A stretch of DNA of 64,000 nucleotides from Gerris lacustris (GCA_951217055.1 OX578277.1:111604514-111668513), one strand, 5' to 3'; numbered from the stretch's first letter, positions 32,573 through 44,022 are shown. A program made the numbers and translations. The notes: generated by a model from the sequence alone, not told the origin.

Positions 32573-32831
32573 TGTTTTTCACTAAAAACTCAATATAAAC
32601 AGTTACTTTAATAAAATAACAGCAAATTAGTTTTGTTAAATGTAAACAAACTCGCTAATCGTGCGTAGAGCTGAAGAATTCCTCTTCTTTACCGCGCTAG
32701 CTTGGTAAAGAAGAGGAGTTCTTCAGAACTATGAGACGCGCATGCGCAATGAATACATGTACGTAAATAATCACTTTCTACGCATCTAAACAAAGATATA
32801 ATGTTTATATTTCGTATCAATCGTAGATAAA
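32253..32831 (-). mobile_element. Family A element, copy 4 (most intact reading frame)
   Basis: Full unit from TAATAGTACATTACGCG to CGTAGATAAA on the minus strand, with hairpin at about 32673-32728 (arms CTGAAGAATTCCTCTTCTTT and its near complement) and a GCGCATGCGC site. It is the only copy whose first-exon frame stays open throughout. Confidence 0.8.
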
Positions 32832-33336
32832 ATTAGTTTAATTATTACTTGGTAACAAGTACGTGACAGTTGTTATTCAACATAAGAATCACGTCTGACA
32901 ACCGTAATAAATCTATTCAATGTGGGGTCGAAATAGTGGAGTGGCTACGTGCATGTCTTACAAGTCTACCATTACAATAATTAATATAAAATACCATTTT
33001 TGAAAACTGGTTTTATTTTAAACTTTTTTCTTGCTTTCTGTATTCTTTACCTTAGTTGTTTCCATGTGCAAAATTTGGGGAAGATTAAAAGACGGGAAGT
33101 GGTTCAAAATTGGGGTAATAGGCAGTAATAAAAACAGATTAAGTGCTATCAGGGGTGCGCGCCTCCTCATGTCGCTATTAGACCGCGCGCACCCTAGGGT
33201 TAATCGTATTTAGCGAGTTTCCTTTAGACCGGTTAAGTTTATGATAGATGCATTGGTATCAATGGATACCAATATTTGGTATCCCTACATCTTTATATAA
33301 TTTTGTATCCAAACTATACTAGTCGTACAATTGTAA
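32832..33336. other. No gene; partial family P repeat
   Basis: 33133-33210 (AGATTAAGTGCTATCAGGGG, then GACCGCGCGCACCC) matches the right end of repeat P copy 1. The rest is unassigned. Confidence 0.4.
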
Positions 33337-33590
33337 TTGAGGCGTTCAAAACCAGAACGGGCCAACCCACAAAACAGGCTGAGTGGTGCTTACACTTGGT
33401 TTTAGCTTATATTTGAGTGCCATAGTGGTCTATATTAAGTTATCTTATTTCTCAACAGATAGCAGCATGTGTTGAGTTGGTTCCAGCTGCTTAAAAAGTT
33501 GTAAATCTACAACTAGAACGGGCCATGTGTCTTAACCCGCAAAGGTATCTCAGGTCAGGACTCAAGAGGGATGGTTTTTGAACGCCTCAA
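33337..33590. mobile_element. 254 bp MITE, Harbinger-like
   Basis: TTGAGGCGTTCAAAACC at the left and GGTTTTTGAACGCCTCAA at the right are inverted, with TAA outside on both sides, a 3 bp target typical of PIF/Harbinger. An internal inverted pair AGAACGGGCCA occurs in both halves. Confidence 0.65.
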
Positions 33591-34043
33591 TAATTTTTAA
33601 TAGCAAGGAAATATCTATCTAGTTTTTATTGGTTCCTCCCTTCATTTCTCCGCGCTCATAAGTTAATTCAAATTGTAACACTATTATAATAAAAAATACT
33701 TCATCTCCAGTAGAGAGAAAAAGTTATGATTTTGAATTAGTTTAGAGGGACTAAAGTAAGTCTTTTCATCCCTGAACTCAAAAAGTAGGGAGAAAAAGTA
33801 AAAGTAGGGCAAAAAAGTAAAGATTGCAACTTAATTATTTTATTAATACTACATAAGGCATAATAATACATAATACATAAAGGCTTATGTAATGAAGTTG
33901 TTTAAATCAGGTTAGCGACACTGCTTTTCCGTCCATGTCTTTCTTTGTTTATAACCTGCATCTAAATAACCTTCTATTTGAGTTAAATTCCAATTCTTAT
34001 TTATTTTTAATATTGAATCTCTTATATCTGCTATTAAAAGTGC
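33591..34043. other. No gene seen
   Basis: AT-rich, nothing supportable. Confidence 0.4.
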
Positions 34044-34045
34044 TA

Positions 34046-34590
34046 GAGGTCGACCAAGAAGTCATGAACACGGGAGAAACGGAAAGCTTAACTTCGTTTA
34101 AAATCGGAACTTCCGAGTAGTGCCGAAGTCAGTACAGTCGGGTGCTAAGACAATAACCATTCCTAGTTTGTATGACATGCCCAGTTATGTCAAATCTCAT
34201 GAATAACAACAGGAAGGTTTCCAATCTGTTAGGTTTCCTGTTTTGTTTGTTTTTATACAGCACGAATTATAGTCACAACTGTTCTAAATCCAAATCAAAC
34301 TCAGAAATAAAGAGGAGGAAAAAAAAATAGATTAAGGAAAAAGAATATCGATTTAGATTTAAAGAATATTATTATGAATAATAATATAAAGATATTATCG
34401 TATATTATTAGTGATTTCTTATCAGGTACAGTGTTGCCTGTTGCAAAAGATATAGAAGTTATCAAAAATAAAATTATTAATAACAGAAACAACACTGTGT
34501 TTTTTGACCGTGGTCTATTATATCAAAAACTGACTGTACATGACGACACTAGCGCACTCCTCTCATTTCCATGACTTCTTGGTCGACCTC
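34046..34590. mobile_element. 545 bp TA-flanked MITE
   Basis: GAGGTCGACCAAGAAGTCAT at the left and its exact complement at the right, each flanked by TA (34044-34045, 34591-34592). The interior is non-coding. Tc1/mariner-like by target site. Confidence 0.75.
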
Positions 34591-34696
34591 TAATAATTAT
34601 TGTTATTTATTAAAATAATAAATAAAAACTGTGCAATGGACGAAAATGTGTATTTTCTTCCTACTGGAGATAAAATATTGTATGTACCTCGTGAGT

Positions 34697-34860
34697 AAAG
34701 TGCCATTATTCCCCTCGTCATAATTATCTCCCTCGGCTGCGCATCGGGAGCTAATTTGAGTTATTCACTCGGCTTCGCCTCGAGATTTAGGGACCATGGT
34801 TCCTTCGGCTTCGCCTCAAGAACGATTTTTTTCCCTCAGGGAATAATGGCTTATTTTAAT
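34697..34860. mobile_element. Short inverted-end repeat with GGCTTCGCC words
   Basis: GCCATTATTCCC and GGGAATAATGGC are inverted ends. Inside, CTCGGCTTCGCCTCGAG, TTCGGCTTCGCCTCAAG and CTCGGCTGCGCATCGGGAG are three spaced palindromic words. Confidence 0.55.
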
Positions 34861-35714
34861 CCCTAGGTGCATAAATAACTATTAATCCATTTTTAATCGT
34901 CCGGATAACTAAATTAATGTATATTTCATAAGAAATATTTTAATTTATTGTAACCGGCAACGTTCAGTTAACATATAAAAAATATTGCTTTTTTTATAAA
35001 CTTGATAGTTTTGTAACTTGATGGAGTTTTAATTACAAAAAAACGTAATTATTAGAATGCGGTCAAGGTAAGAGACTAAAGGTAGAAAAATTAACTGTGA
35101 ACAGATAACTTTGTATTAGGAATGTTTCAAATTGACGACATTAGCGTTACTGTTGATTAAATTGTAGTGAGGGCGAGGGGAATATCTTATCACTCCGTGA
35201 ACTTCACCCAGCCTAGATAAACAGACTCGCTCCTAACATATTATCTTAATTAACTTCTTTTATTTTTTTGGAAATGTTTTAACGAGTCAGCGATCTGACT
35301 TGAGTAAAATATTTTAAACTAGTTTGTTTCTGGTGAGGTTTTGAAACATATCTGAAGGAATGAAACTTAATACACGTACAATCCTTATGTTTAATGAACA
35401 GTTCTTTTCCCTAAATATTTTGTACGAAAATTCTTTATCTATTCCCATCGAATAGATGAAGGTAATATGTACACGAACGTTTGAATCTATATCGCTGTTT
35501 AACGAACTTAGCCTGAGCATTGGTAAAAGGAAGGTGTATACTAAATTTTTAACAAAATCGGTGAACTTTTACTATGATACCGTGCGTTGTACGCGTAAAC
35601 TATACATACTTACAAACAGACAGACAGAAAGGACGCATATTTTGTTGAATGTAAGATGCTCTCTTCAATAAAATTAGACTTAAACATTAACTGGTTTTTC
35701 TTTTAGAATAGGAT
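34861..35714. other. No gene; family B-related fragment
   Basis: 35480-35680 (CGAACTTAGCCTGAGCATTGG, then CATATTTTGTTGAATGTAAG) matches the middle of family B copy 1. A 40 bp motif with TATCTTATCAC and TCCGTGAACTTCA at 35168-35205 is repeated at 36226-36266. Confidence 0.4.
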
Positions 35715-36137
35715 AGAATAGTGTGTCCTTACTGTGATCCACTAAACCTTGAATATGAACTTATATACGTCTACTAATAGTAATAAAAGTTATATTTTGG
35801 AACTTTTGACAGTCTTAAACATTTTAGCAGCCCCCCCCCCCAAAAAAAAAAATAACACTTTTAATACAATAAAAAAATAAGTCAGTTAACAGTGGTATAT
35901 AAAACAATTACGTAAATGCCACAAAGGGGTTTATGGGACCCCAACTCTAATTCTGAAAGAATTACTGAAAGAGAACTAAAACTAATAACATAGATCTTGT
36001 TATCTTATCAGTATATACACAGAAAGGTTCAAAGGTAAATTAGAAGGGAGTCTAGGTTTAGAGAAATACAAATATAACAAAAAAACTTAATTATAGTTTG
36101 TATGGGGTCTGTGGGACCCCAATAAGTCGTTCTAGGG
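35715..36137 (-). mobile_element. piggyBac-type element, copy 2 (truncated)
   Basis: Inverse of 23844-24080 joined to 24680-24830 of copy 1, ending GTCGTTCTAGGG against a perfect TTAA (36138-36141). It lacks the family B insertion and the far end. Confidence 0.7.
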
Positions 36138-36500
36138 TTAAGGTGGGTTTGTGTGATGGTTCCGCTTTTATTATAGTCAGAAAAGTAACTCGGATGTAAA
36201 AAAAGAAGCTACATGGGAGAATTAGGGCGCGGGGACTATCTTATCACTTATCACTCCGTGAACTTCATTAAATATTCAAAATTATATATATATATATATA
36301 TTTGCCCGGTATCGAACTACTGTCCTGAACAATTCTGATTGGGACGTCTTTTGTCTGTCTGAATAAATACAATTTAACTAATTTAAATAAATGATATAAT
36401 AAAATAAAAGGTGAGTACCAAAGCCTAAGGAATAATTCTAAGAAAAAAAATGTTAATTAATTTTTTTTTTTAACAAACCTTTATAATTATATTAAAAAAT
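36138..36500. other. Possible internal start of a gypsy element; TA microsatellite
   Basis: A TA dinucleotide run lies at about 36284-36301. Sequence directly upstream of 36501 would be the start of the internal region of the gypsy remnant on the minus strand; no gag is readable. Confidence 0.3.
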
Positions 36501-36800
36501 GCCCCACGTTGGGCGCCAAAAGATGTCCGTTACTACCATGATATGTTCGAGGAGAGCAGTGATGTAGCAGTGTTGCGGCTGAAGAGGAGGTTGGTCTAAG
36601 TACAGCTAACATATAATTGTTCGTTACTACTCGGGCTGCACTGTGTATTTATGTCCAGTGCCCCGCGTACTAATGTTATTTGTTACTGGAATAATTCTTC
36701 TGTTGCCAACCTCTGGTTCGTTCTGGTCCTCATGGCTTGCCAAACTTCACTCCACTCCACTTCACTTCACTCCACTCCACTCCACTTCACTCCACATGGT
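36501..36800 (-). mobile_element. Gypsy LTR remnant with primer-binding site
   Basis: The minus strand at 36518-36501 reads TGGCGCCCAACGTGGGGC, the classic Ty3/gypsy primer-binding site, starting with TGG as expected for a tRNA 3' end. The sequence beyond it (36519 to roughly 36800) should therefore be the end of a 5' LTR. The outer LTR boundary is uncertain and no second LTR was found. It ends in a CTTCACTCCACTCCA microsatellite. Confidence 0.55.
36745..36796 (+). repeat. CACTC/CTTCACTCCA microsatellite
   Basis: About ten degenerate 5 bp CTCCA/CTTCA units in a row. Confidence 0.75.
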
Positions 36801-36849
36801 AAATATCTATTTTTCTATCTCTTAATATCATTATCAAGTACACACTTGA

Positions 36850-37260
36850 TCAGCTCTCTTTTTGTAGTTGTTTTTCGTTAATAACGTCGCATCGTCAAGT
36901 AATATAAATACATACAACTATGTATCTAATTTAGTAAGCCTAAACTAGATCATGTTTCAAAAACTCAGCCTTAAATACATCGAGCAAAAATTATCTACCT
37001 ATAAAATTAAAGTTGAGTCTGCGCATTGGTCAGAATTGCAAAATGTGCGTGTTGTAGACTTGGTTTCATAGAAAAATATTTAGTAGAACCAAAGTTATAA
37101 TTTTTAATATAATATATAAAAAAAACTAACAAATTAGGTTGACTAATTTTATAGTATTATACACTTGGTATTATTTTATAGTATTATGCACTTAATATTT
37201 TAGTGACAAAACCCACTGATTCGCTAATCAAAATGTTTGGGTACTTCTAGAATTCTAGAC
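36850..37260. other. No gene seen
   Basis: AT-rich; a duplicated TTTTATAGTATTAT segment near 37150-37195. Nothing coding. Confidence 0.4.
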
Positions 37261-37271
37261 TACCTAGAGAC

Positions 37272-38881
37272 ACTAGACGTTAGGGAGCACAAAAAAAAGT
37301 CGCCGAAGAAAGCCGGAGCAAAGGCAGTCGAGTACGATCGGGTCTAGCCCCGCCCTCCACTAGTGTCTATACTGTGCAGTGCATTCAACCCTATCTTCTC
37401 TTTACGAGACGCAACTAAAATATTTTAGATAAAAATGCTATAAGAACCCCCTCTAAGCAGTCAATCTATTTTTTTTTTTTTTTACTTTCTCATATAAAGA
37501 GAAAGTATTGTGATGGCGCGAAAATTCGATTTTGAGATTTTGATGGATTTACACGTTTTGAGGTCCCCTGAGTCCAAAAAAGTGGTTTTTAAAAAATGTC
37601 TGTCTGTCTGTCGTCTGTGCAGACGCCTGGAGCCTAAACTACTGGGCCGATTTTGACGAAATTTGGCATACATGTTCAGTAAAATCATACCCCGAGGCGA
37701 AATCGAGAAATGAATTTTAGCTCTAATTTTGGGGGCGCCACCCCCCAAAAACTGAAAAAACCTGAAAAAAAATTATTTCTCGAAAACGGTTCCGACGATT
37801 TTGATTAAAAAATTCTAAAATGTAGTCCATTTGAATACAAATCCAACGATATAAGCCGTTTTCCCGGGAAAAATCTAGTTCCTGAGAAATTAGCTTAAAA
37901 CGCGGATGGAAAGAGCCCGGGTTCGATTCCCCGCCCAGGAGAAGTTATTTTTATGATAAATTTTGATGAAATGTTCAATAATATTTAAATGTACATTTGA
38001 AAACTAATAAGTGGAAACACTGGGCTAAGTAATTATGAACTCATATATGAGAAAGTTTGTCTGAGTTGTCTCGGACCGATTTTTTCAAGAAAGTATAATG
38101 TAGAACTGATTAGGAGAGAGGTTCTTCTTTGGTGTGACACCACGTATTCTAAGAATTCCCAGCAGTTTAAAATATAACGTGTAACATTATTATTAGATAT
38201 TAATAAAAACCTTTTTCTTTTAATATTCTTAATAAATATTATAATATCATAACATGATCCACCGGTGGTCATATTAACCATTTCTTACTAATCGATTTAA
38301 ATTAAAAAAAATATTATGTTAATATATTTACGTAGAATATTATAAAATCTAGAACATAATCTGAGTATTATTTTAATTTAAGAAGGTTGGTTTGATTTTT
38401 GCAACATAACTATTTTTTTTAATTAAATATTTAAATAATAAATAATATACTAAATATGTAAGATATTGTTTATTATTTATCATATTAATAAACATTATAT
38501 TAATAATTGGCAGTACGAAATATGTATTAAGAATAATGTAATGCATAAAATGGAATATGCATTAAAATATCTAATAAAAGCGACCTAATTATTATCAATT
38601 TTGTAAAAGATTAATTATTTTATTTAAGATGTCTTTATTTTGGTTTATAATAATTAAAGAGGATTAGTAGTTCCACATAATTAGCATTCTCTTAATCTAT
38701 GATCTCGTTAAACATTATATGTATAAGTAAAGGGGATAAGTTAAGAAAGAGTGCGTGTTTAAAGTTCTAGAGGAGTAAGCGCAAGGGGGTTGAGGTAGGC
38801 TGTGGAGCGTACCCGATGATTCCCGAGTACTTCCGAGTGACTGTCTTCGGCGACTTTTTTTTGTGCTCCCTAACGTCTAGT
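37272..38881. mobile_element. Mutator-like (MULE) candidate with 10 bp TSD
   Basis: ACTAGACGTTAGGGAGCACA continues through an A-run and GTCGCCGAAGA at the left. The right end is its complement, with one mismatch over about 39 bp. ACCTAGAGAC is duplicated exactly outside (37262-37271, 38882-38891). Long identical inverted repeats with a 9-11 bp duplication fit MULEs best. A family C repeat is nested inside (37484-38094). No transposase remains. Confidence 0.7.
37484..38094 (+). mobile_element. Family C repeat, copy 1
   Basis: Begins CTTTCTCATATAAAGAGAAA (a small hairpin), then a CTGTCTGTCTGTC run, CTACTGGGCCGATTTTGACG, and AAATTTGGCATACATGTTC. It carries GGGTTCGATTCCCCGCC near 37918-37934, a perfect pol III B-box, and ends TGTCTGAGTTGTCTCGGACC. 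The B-box lies late in the element instead of at the 5' end as in ordinary tRNA-derived SINEs. Confidence 0.65.
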
Positions 38882-38891
38882 ACCTAGAGAC

Positions 38892-39785
38892 TCGCGGTTT
38901 TTTGAGTTTGGTCGGAAATTGGCCCAAACCGAATAGAAAAATACAAAAAATTAAAAAATATTTTAACCCCCTTAAAAAATTCAATATGTCGGACAAAGTT
39001 TTTTTGGATGATTATTGCGGCTAAACGGTAAGTCTTATTGAAAATCAGATTGATGTACCAGCGGAAACTGATTTTAAAAGATCTACAACTTTGGTCCTAT
39101 GACTTTTTGTCGTTCCTCCATCGTTTCTACCTTAAATAGAGCTTTTTTAATCATTGTGGACTTTGAGTTCATACTTGAAACTGAGTTACAGGTAATTAAA
39201 AGACGAGGTAATTAAATTAATGCACCAATATTGATTTTTCTATGACTTGCTAGTCTGATTGGTTTTTTACTAGCTGTCTGCGTTTATTTTTTCATTTATT
39301 TATTTTATTTACATTTAGTTTTGATTGGGTATTTTTTTAAGATGTATTAGATAGACTCCAAACTATGATTTGCAAAGTATTATTATTAGTAATGGAATAA
39401 ATTATTTATAATATAGTCCTGATTCTATTCTTAATTTAATTGCAAGGCCTACATGTTAATAGGAAACATAGCCACTAATACCTAGCATGAGCCCCGCGCG
39501 GGGTGAAAGCTAGTTTCATATAACGGTAACACTGCTGTTGGATTTTTTTTAAAAAAAACTAGGAAGCTTTGCCGTCTATCAGCTTTGGTCGTCAACCCCC
39601 AGAATGTGCTACCCAACAAATTCAGCTCTAAGTAACATCTCGATCTCGACGATCAACTTACTATGTACACGTACACATTAGTAAGCTGTCCGTCTAGTAA
39701 TTGCTGTATAGATGGCTGCAAAGCATCCACATACATACTTTAAGCTTTCTAATTTTCATGGCATGATTTAAGTCGTGTTACTTTA
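38892..39785. other. No gene seen
   Basis: Decayed dispersed-repeat phrases (CCCCGCGCGGGGTGAAAGCT near 39492) but no gene. Confidence 0.35.
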
Positions 39786-40870
39786 AAGCAGCCTGTACAC
39801 ATGGGTACTGGGGACTTGGTTCGCAAGAACCATGTTCGCCTGTGTGTGGAGGTTAACGAACCAAGTTCGTGACGAACTTGGTCTTCCTTCGAGTTGGAAA
39901 ACACGAACCAAGTTAGTCATTTAATCAGTAGGGACGCTACACTGTAGCTCCGACTTATTTGTTTCTTTTTTACTTTTGCTTCCGAGCTTACAGGAGGTAA
40001 CGGAAGTTATGTGATCGTTCTGAAGAACGAAAATATTTTGTCTCCGATTTGAAAAATTCCAATACAGAAATCCGTTTCAGACATCAGGCAACATTTTTGG
40101 TTCCGTGAAATTAATTTGTTTTGCGAACCAACATACCTTAAAAACCTCATGTCCGATTTGAATGGTTGGTCATGAGTCATGATTAACCTATTGTTGGTCC
40201 TATATAAGTTTCAACCTTCTGTTCCTACTTGTTTCTCTTCCACAAACGTACATTTATTTACACCTACAGCTTCAAAAGTATTTTTTCGATTTGTATGAAA
40301 CTTTTATAGTTTATCGAAAGTAACCCGCAGATAGCCCCAGATTAATTTGAATCGTCTGCGATCTTTATTTTGCTAAAATTATACTTTTAATAAAACTTAA
40401 AACTTTTTAAAAACAATTTTGACAGATTAAAAAAAACGGGGGAAACAATGAAACAAATTGGACAATAATGGCTTGTAGAAGCATACAATCAATAATGTAC
40501 GTGATAGGATTCGAGGAAGCTATGTGCCACACCAATTGGTAGTCTATTTTTAACGCTGTTTCTTTTAACTCAGCGTTTTAACTCAGGCTCTAAGTCAGTT
40601 TTTTAACAATGTGTTTTTAACGCGTTTTTTTTGTCGCTGCTCTGTCTAACAATAATAAGGGTAGTGCTAATTTTATGAACCCTTCTTTCCTCAACGATTT
40701 CATTGTAGCTTATCGGGAGTATCCATGTTTAAGGACCAATCTCGACCACATTCAGAGGGAAACTGACGTTTTGGACGAACCGTTGTTCGAGTACCCTCTC
40801 TACTGTGTGTAGAGAGCGGACCCCACGAACTTGGTTCGGCGAACCAAGTTCCCATGTGTATAGTCCGCTT
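39786..40870. mobile_element. Terminal-repeat element, TACACATGGG ends, with nested family B
   Basis: AAGCAGCCTGTACACATGGG and the inverse of AAGCGGACTATACACATGGG form the ends (20 of the first 24 bases match). Subterminal words GAACCAAGTTC, GGTTCG and CGAACTTGG recur in both senses just inside each end. A family B copy fills 39978-40547. Same end design as 18151 and 57430 but different words. Confidence 0.6.
39978..40547 (+). mobile_element. Family B hairpin-ended repeat, copy 3
   Basis: GCTTCCGAGCTTACAGGAGG hairpin start; ends CACACCAATTGGTAGTCTA. It lies after TTTTTTACTTTT, again a T-rich target. Confidence 0.65.
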
Positions 40871-41311
40871 ACAGGGCTGAAAACTAGTCAGTAAAGTCAG
40901 TAATAGTCTGTATTTTGAGGAAAGTCTGTATTAGGTCAGTATTTCATGAAATTGGTCAGTAAAGTCAGTTTTTTACACCTTGCGGTAAGCCCTGGGAAAC
41001 TGAGGGACAGTTTTGGTGCTGCCTGGGTATAGATGTGGCACATTGCTTGTATACAGTTTTCATAGCTTTCATGAGCAGCTACTACCTAACAGCACCACTC
41101 TTCTTTAATTTATTTTTTTGTTTTTTTTATTTTAGGTGGCTTTAATTATTGATTTTATTAGTTTTTTCTTTACTTCGTGTGAACTGATCAAAGGGTTTTA
41201 TGAAAAATGAGAAAGTTTACTTTACAACCTTGATGTTAAGTGAAATGGATAATTGTTATTTTTCACTTTGCAATGCTGCACCCTGTAAAGTGTTGTCAAT
41301 AACTTTTATAG

Positions 41312-41413
41312 GTATTAGTCGGAATCAACTGTAACACGACATTTGCAAACTTTTTTGTTGGCTCAGCAACTGCTCAAGATTTATTTGAAAAGTTATGTGA
41401 GGCATTAAATGGG
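41312..41413 (+). pseudogene. hAT-like protein exon remnant A
   Basis: The frame reads VLVGINCNTTFANFFVGSAT followed by AQDLFEKLCEALNG. FF-G-ATA-DL---- is typical of a hAT-related protein family common in Hemiptera, just before the DGPNVN block. TTTTATAG precedes it as an acceptor and GG|GTAATT follows as a donor, so the piece looks like an exon. Confidence 0.55.
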
Positions 41414-42214
41414 TAATTTCAAAATGTCGGTACAATTCGTGTCACAGGGTCATAAAAAGAAAAGTGTTTATCATAAAGTTTGAATTCTTTTTTAAATATT
41501 ACCTAAGAACATAAGGGAACACAACCACTAAATTTTTGACAGGCTGGGGTCCACTACTAAGGAATTAAAAATATACATATATGCTATTTTCTCACTCCCT
41601 AGCCTGTCACAAGCATGGGGTGGCCAAGTTCACCTGATTTTTTTTGCAAATCTAGAAACCAAAATTTAATTAAACAATACGAGAGGTTGTGAGAGTTCAC
41701 CTGTATTTTCCATAAAGTGATCCAAAATGGTTAATTTCTGCTTATTAGCTTACTAAAAAGCACATTTTATATGTGTCACAAGGTTTGTACCTCACTCCCT
41801 AGAACTTTTTAAAAATGACCGCCAAACTTGTAGAGAAGCAATATTTGTTGCTCTAGCTTCATAAATAGGCAACACTAATTCAACATGCCGGATAGAATTA
41901 AGTTTTATTAGGTTACAATCCAGGGCTTCTTATATTTTATGGTGGTTTAGTACTGAAAGTTAACGAGTATTTTTATTCAACCTCACTCCCTAGACCAGTG
42001 TTTCCCAAAGTGTGGTACGCGTACCCCTGGGGGTACGGGAAGAGTTTGGTGGGGGTACGCGCAGCACCGGGCTTTGACTGCGCAGTCAATTTTATCCTGA
42101 GAAGGATAAAATTGTTTATGTTGAAGCAACAGTTCATCATAATTTGGTTTCCTGTTAATTATTTTCTTAAATTGGCCTTTTGTTTTCGTTTATGAACTAA
42201 TTTTTTTTAATTTT

Positions 42215-43345
42215 GCTTCCGAGATTACCGAAGGTAACGGAAGCTATGTGATCGTTCTGAAGAACGAAAAAATTTTAGGTCTCCGATTTCAAAAATTCCA
42301 AGATAGAAATCCGTTTCAGACATCAGGGAACATTTTTGGTTCCGTGCCGGTCCGTCGTTCAATTTTTGCGAACCAACATATCTTAAAAACAACACGTCCA
42401 ATTTAATGAAATTTGGATGGCAAGTCATAATTAGCTTATTGTTGGTTCCATATAAGTTTCAAACTTCTGCGCTAATTTTGCTTCCGAGCTTACCGAAGGT
42501 AACGGAAGCATTGTGTTCACTTTTGAGAACAAAAAAGTTTTATGCCTCCGATTTTAAAAATTCTAAGACAGAAATCCGTTTCAGACATCAGGGAACATTT
42601 TTGGTTCCGTGTCTGTCTGTCTGGTCTGTGTGTCCGCGAATTGTGAAACGTGCGACGATAACTTGAGTAAATGTTGCCCGATTTTGATGAAATTTGGTAG
42701 ACATGTTTATTTCACCAATGCTCAGGTCGAGTTCGTTGGACAACGTAATCCGTTCAAGCGTTCACGCGCAACGCTCGCGTAAACGTGAACTTCAAATTTA
42801 AAATTGGAATTTTCGGTCGGGAAAATAATCAAACCTTATCTATTCAATGAGACGAACATTTTTTACAAATACAATTTTTTAGTAAAACCTACAGCGATAC
42901 CCCTATAAAGTGTTAAAGATCGCTAAAAAATGTTAATTGTTCTTACAATAAAGTAATAAAACTTTAATGTTAATATAACAATAAAGTACATGATAGGATG
43001 CGAGGGAGCTATGTGCCACACTAATTGGCAGTGTATTTTCTCTTCCACGTGCGCACAAACATACAGCTTCAAAAGTACTTATCTGATATGTATGAAACTT
43101 TTATAGTTTATTGAAAGTAGTCCGCAGATAGACCTAGATTAATTTGAACCGTCTGAGCTCTTTAACTTTTGCAAAATTGATACTTTAATTTATACAAAAA
43201 ATTTAACAATTTTGACAGATTAAAAAAAAAAAAACGGAGGAAACAATTAGATAAATTAGACAATAATGGCTTGTAAAAGTAAAAATTCAATTAAGTACGG
43301 GATAGGATGCGGGGTAGCTATGTGCCACACCAAATGGCAGTCTAT
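42215..43345 (+). mobile_element. Family B copy 4, itself split by copy 5
   Basis: Left part 42215-42479 and right part 43037-43345 together reproduce a full-length family B element; the sequence across the join matches copy 3 at CTTCTG...CTCTTCCAC. Confidence 0.7.
42480..43036 (+). mobile_element. Family B copy 5, nested inside copy 4
   Basis: GCTTCCGAGCTTACCGAAGG to CTAATTGGCAGTGTA, complete with the GTCTGTCTGTCTG run. Third level of nesting: hAT relic, then hAT-E, then B, then B. Confidence 0.7.
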
Positions 43346-44022
43346 TTATTTTTGTTATTGAAGTATACGCATATTTTATTATTATTATTTTTATTCATCC
43401 AATTTCTTGTTAGATTTGTTGCATGACGACTAGAGTCGTGGGACAAAGCCCAATGATGAAGTGACTCACATATTATATTAGACCTAACTCCTTGGTTTTA
43501 GTCGTTTTAGTTTTGGACAAATTACTTTTTTAAAGTAATAATTTGTAAATATTTGACAAATAGAAAGTTTTTTATTTCCATTTTTTAAAAGGATAAAACC
43601 TAAAGGGTTGAAGATGTTCCAATATAAGCTGGAACGAATTGTAACCGTTATATAAAAAGGAAGTAGTTTATATTATTTCATTTTCAATACCCCGATTGAC
43701 ACAGAAAAAAATGGAATTTAATAATTAAAGACAACCAAAATAGAAATTGATTTTTTTTTTAACGAGGGGTACTTAGTGTCACGAAAATTATAGAAAGGGT
43801 ACACAGATGTTAAAAGTTTGGGAAACACTGCGGCCTAGACCATTATAATTAAATGAAGGAAAGTGATTTTTTTAGTATTGCTTTTAATTTATAGTTCAGT
43901 TTGTAGAATACAGTCTTGGACATAAGCTGGATCAACCTGGAGTCATCCCTGTTCACATAATATCTCATTTGGCACTAAAACCTCACTCCCTAGTCTAATA
44001 GACAAATTCCATTCACCTAGAG

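Larger units (their letters stand above)
41996..43830 (-). mobile_element. hAT MITE family E, copy 2, with nested family B
   Basis: CAGTGTTTCCCAAAGTGTGG to GTTTGGGAAACACTG. Flanks CCCTAGAC and GCCTAGAC suggest a slightly altered TSD. Without the family B block (42215-43345) its length is about 704 bp, matching copy 3. Confidence 0.8.
41591..43993 (+). repeat. Spaced CTCACTCCCTAG motif
   Basis: The 12-mer CTCACTCCCTAG occurs at 41591, 41791, 41982 and 43982; a variant CTCCCTCCCTAG is near 45048. Removing the hAT insertion between the third and fourth leaves spacings of about 200, 191 and 165 bp. It lies in the apparent intron of the hAT relic. Confidence 0.65.
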
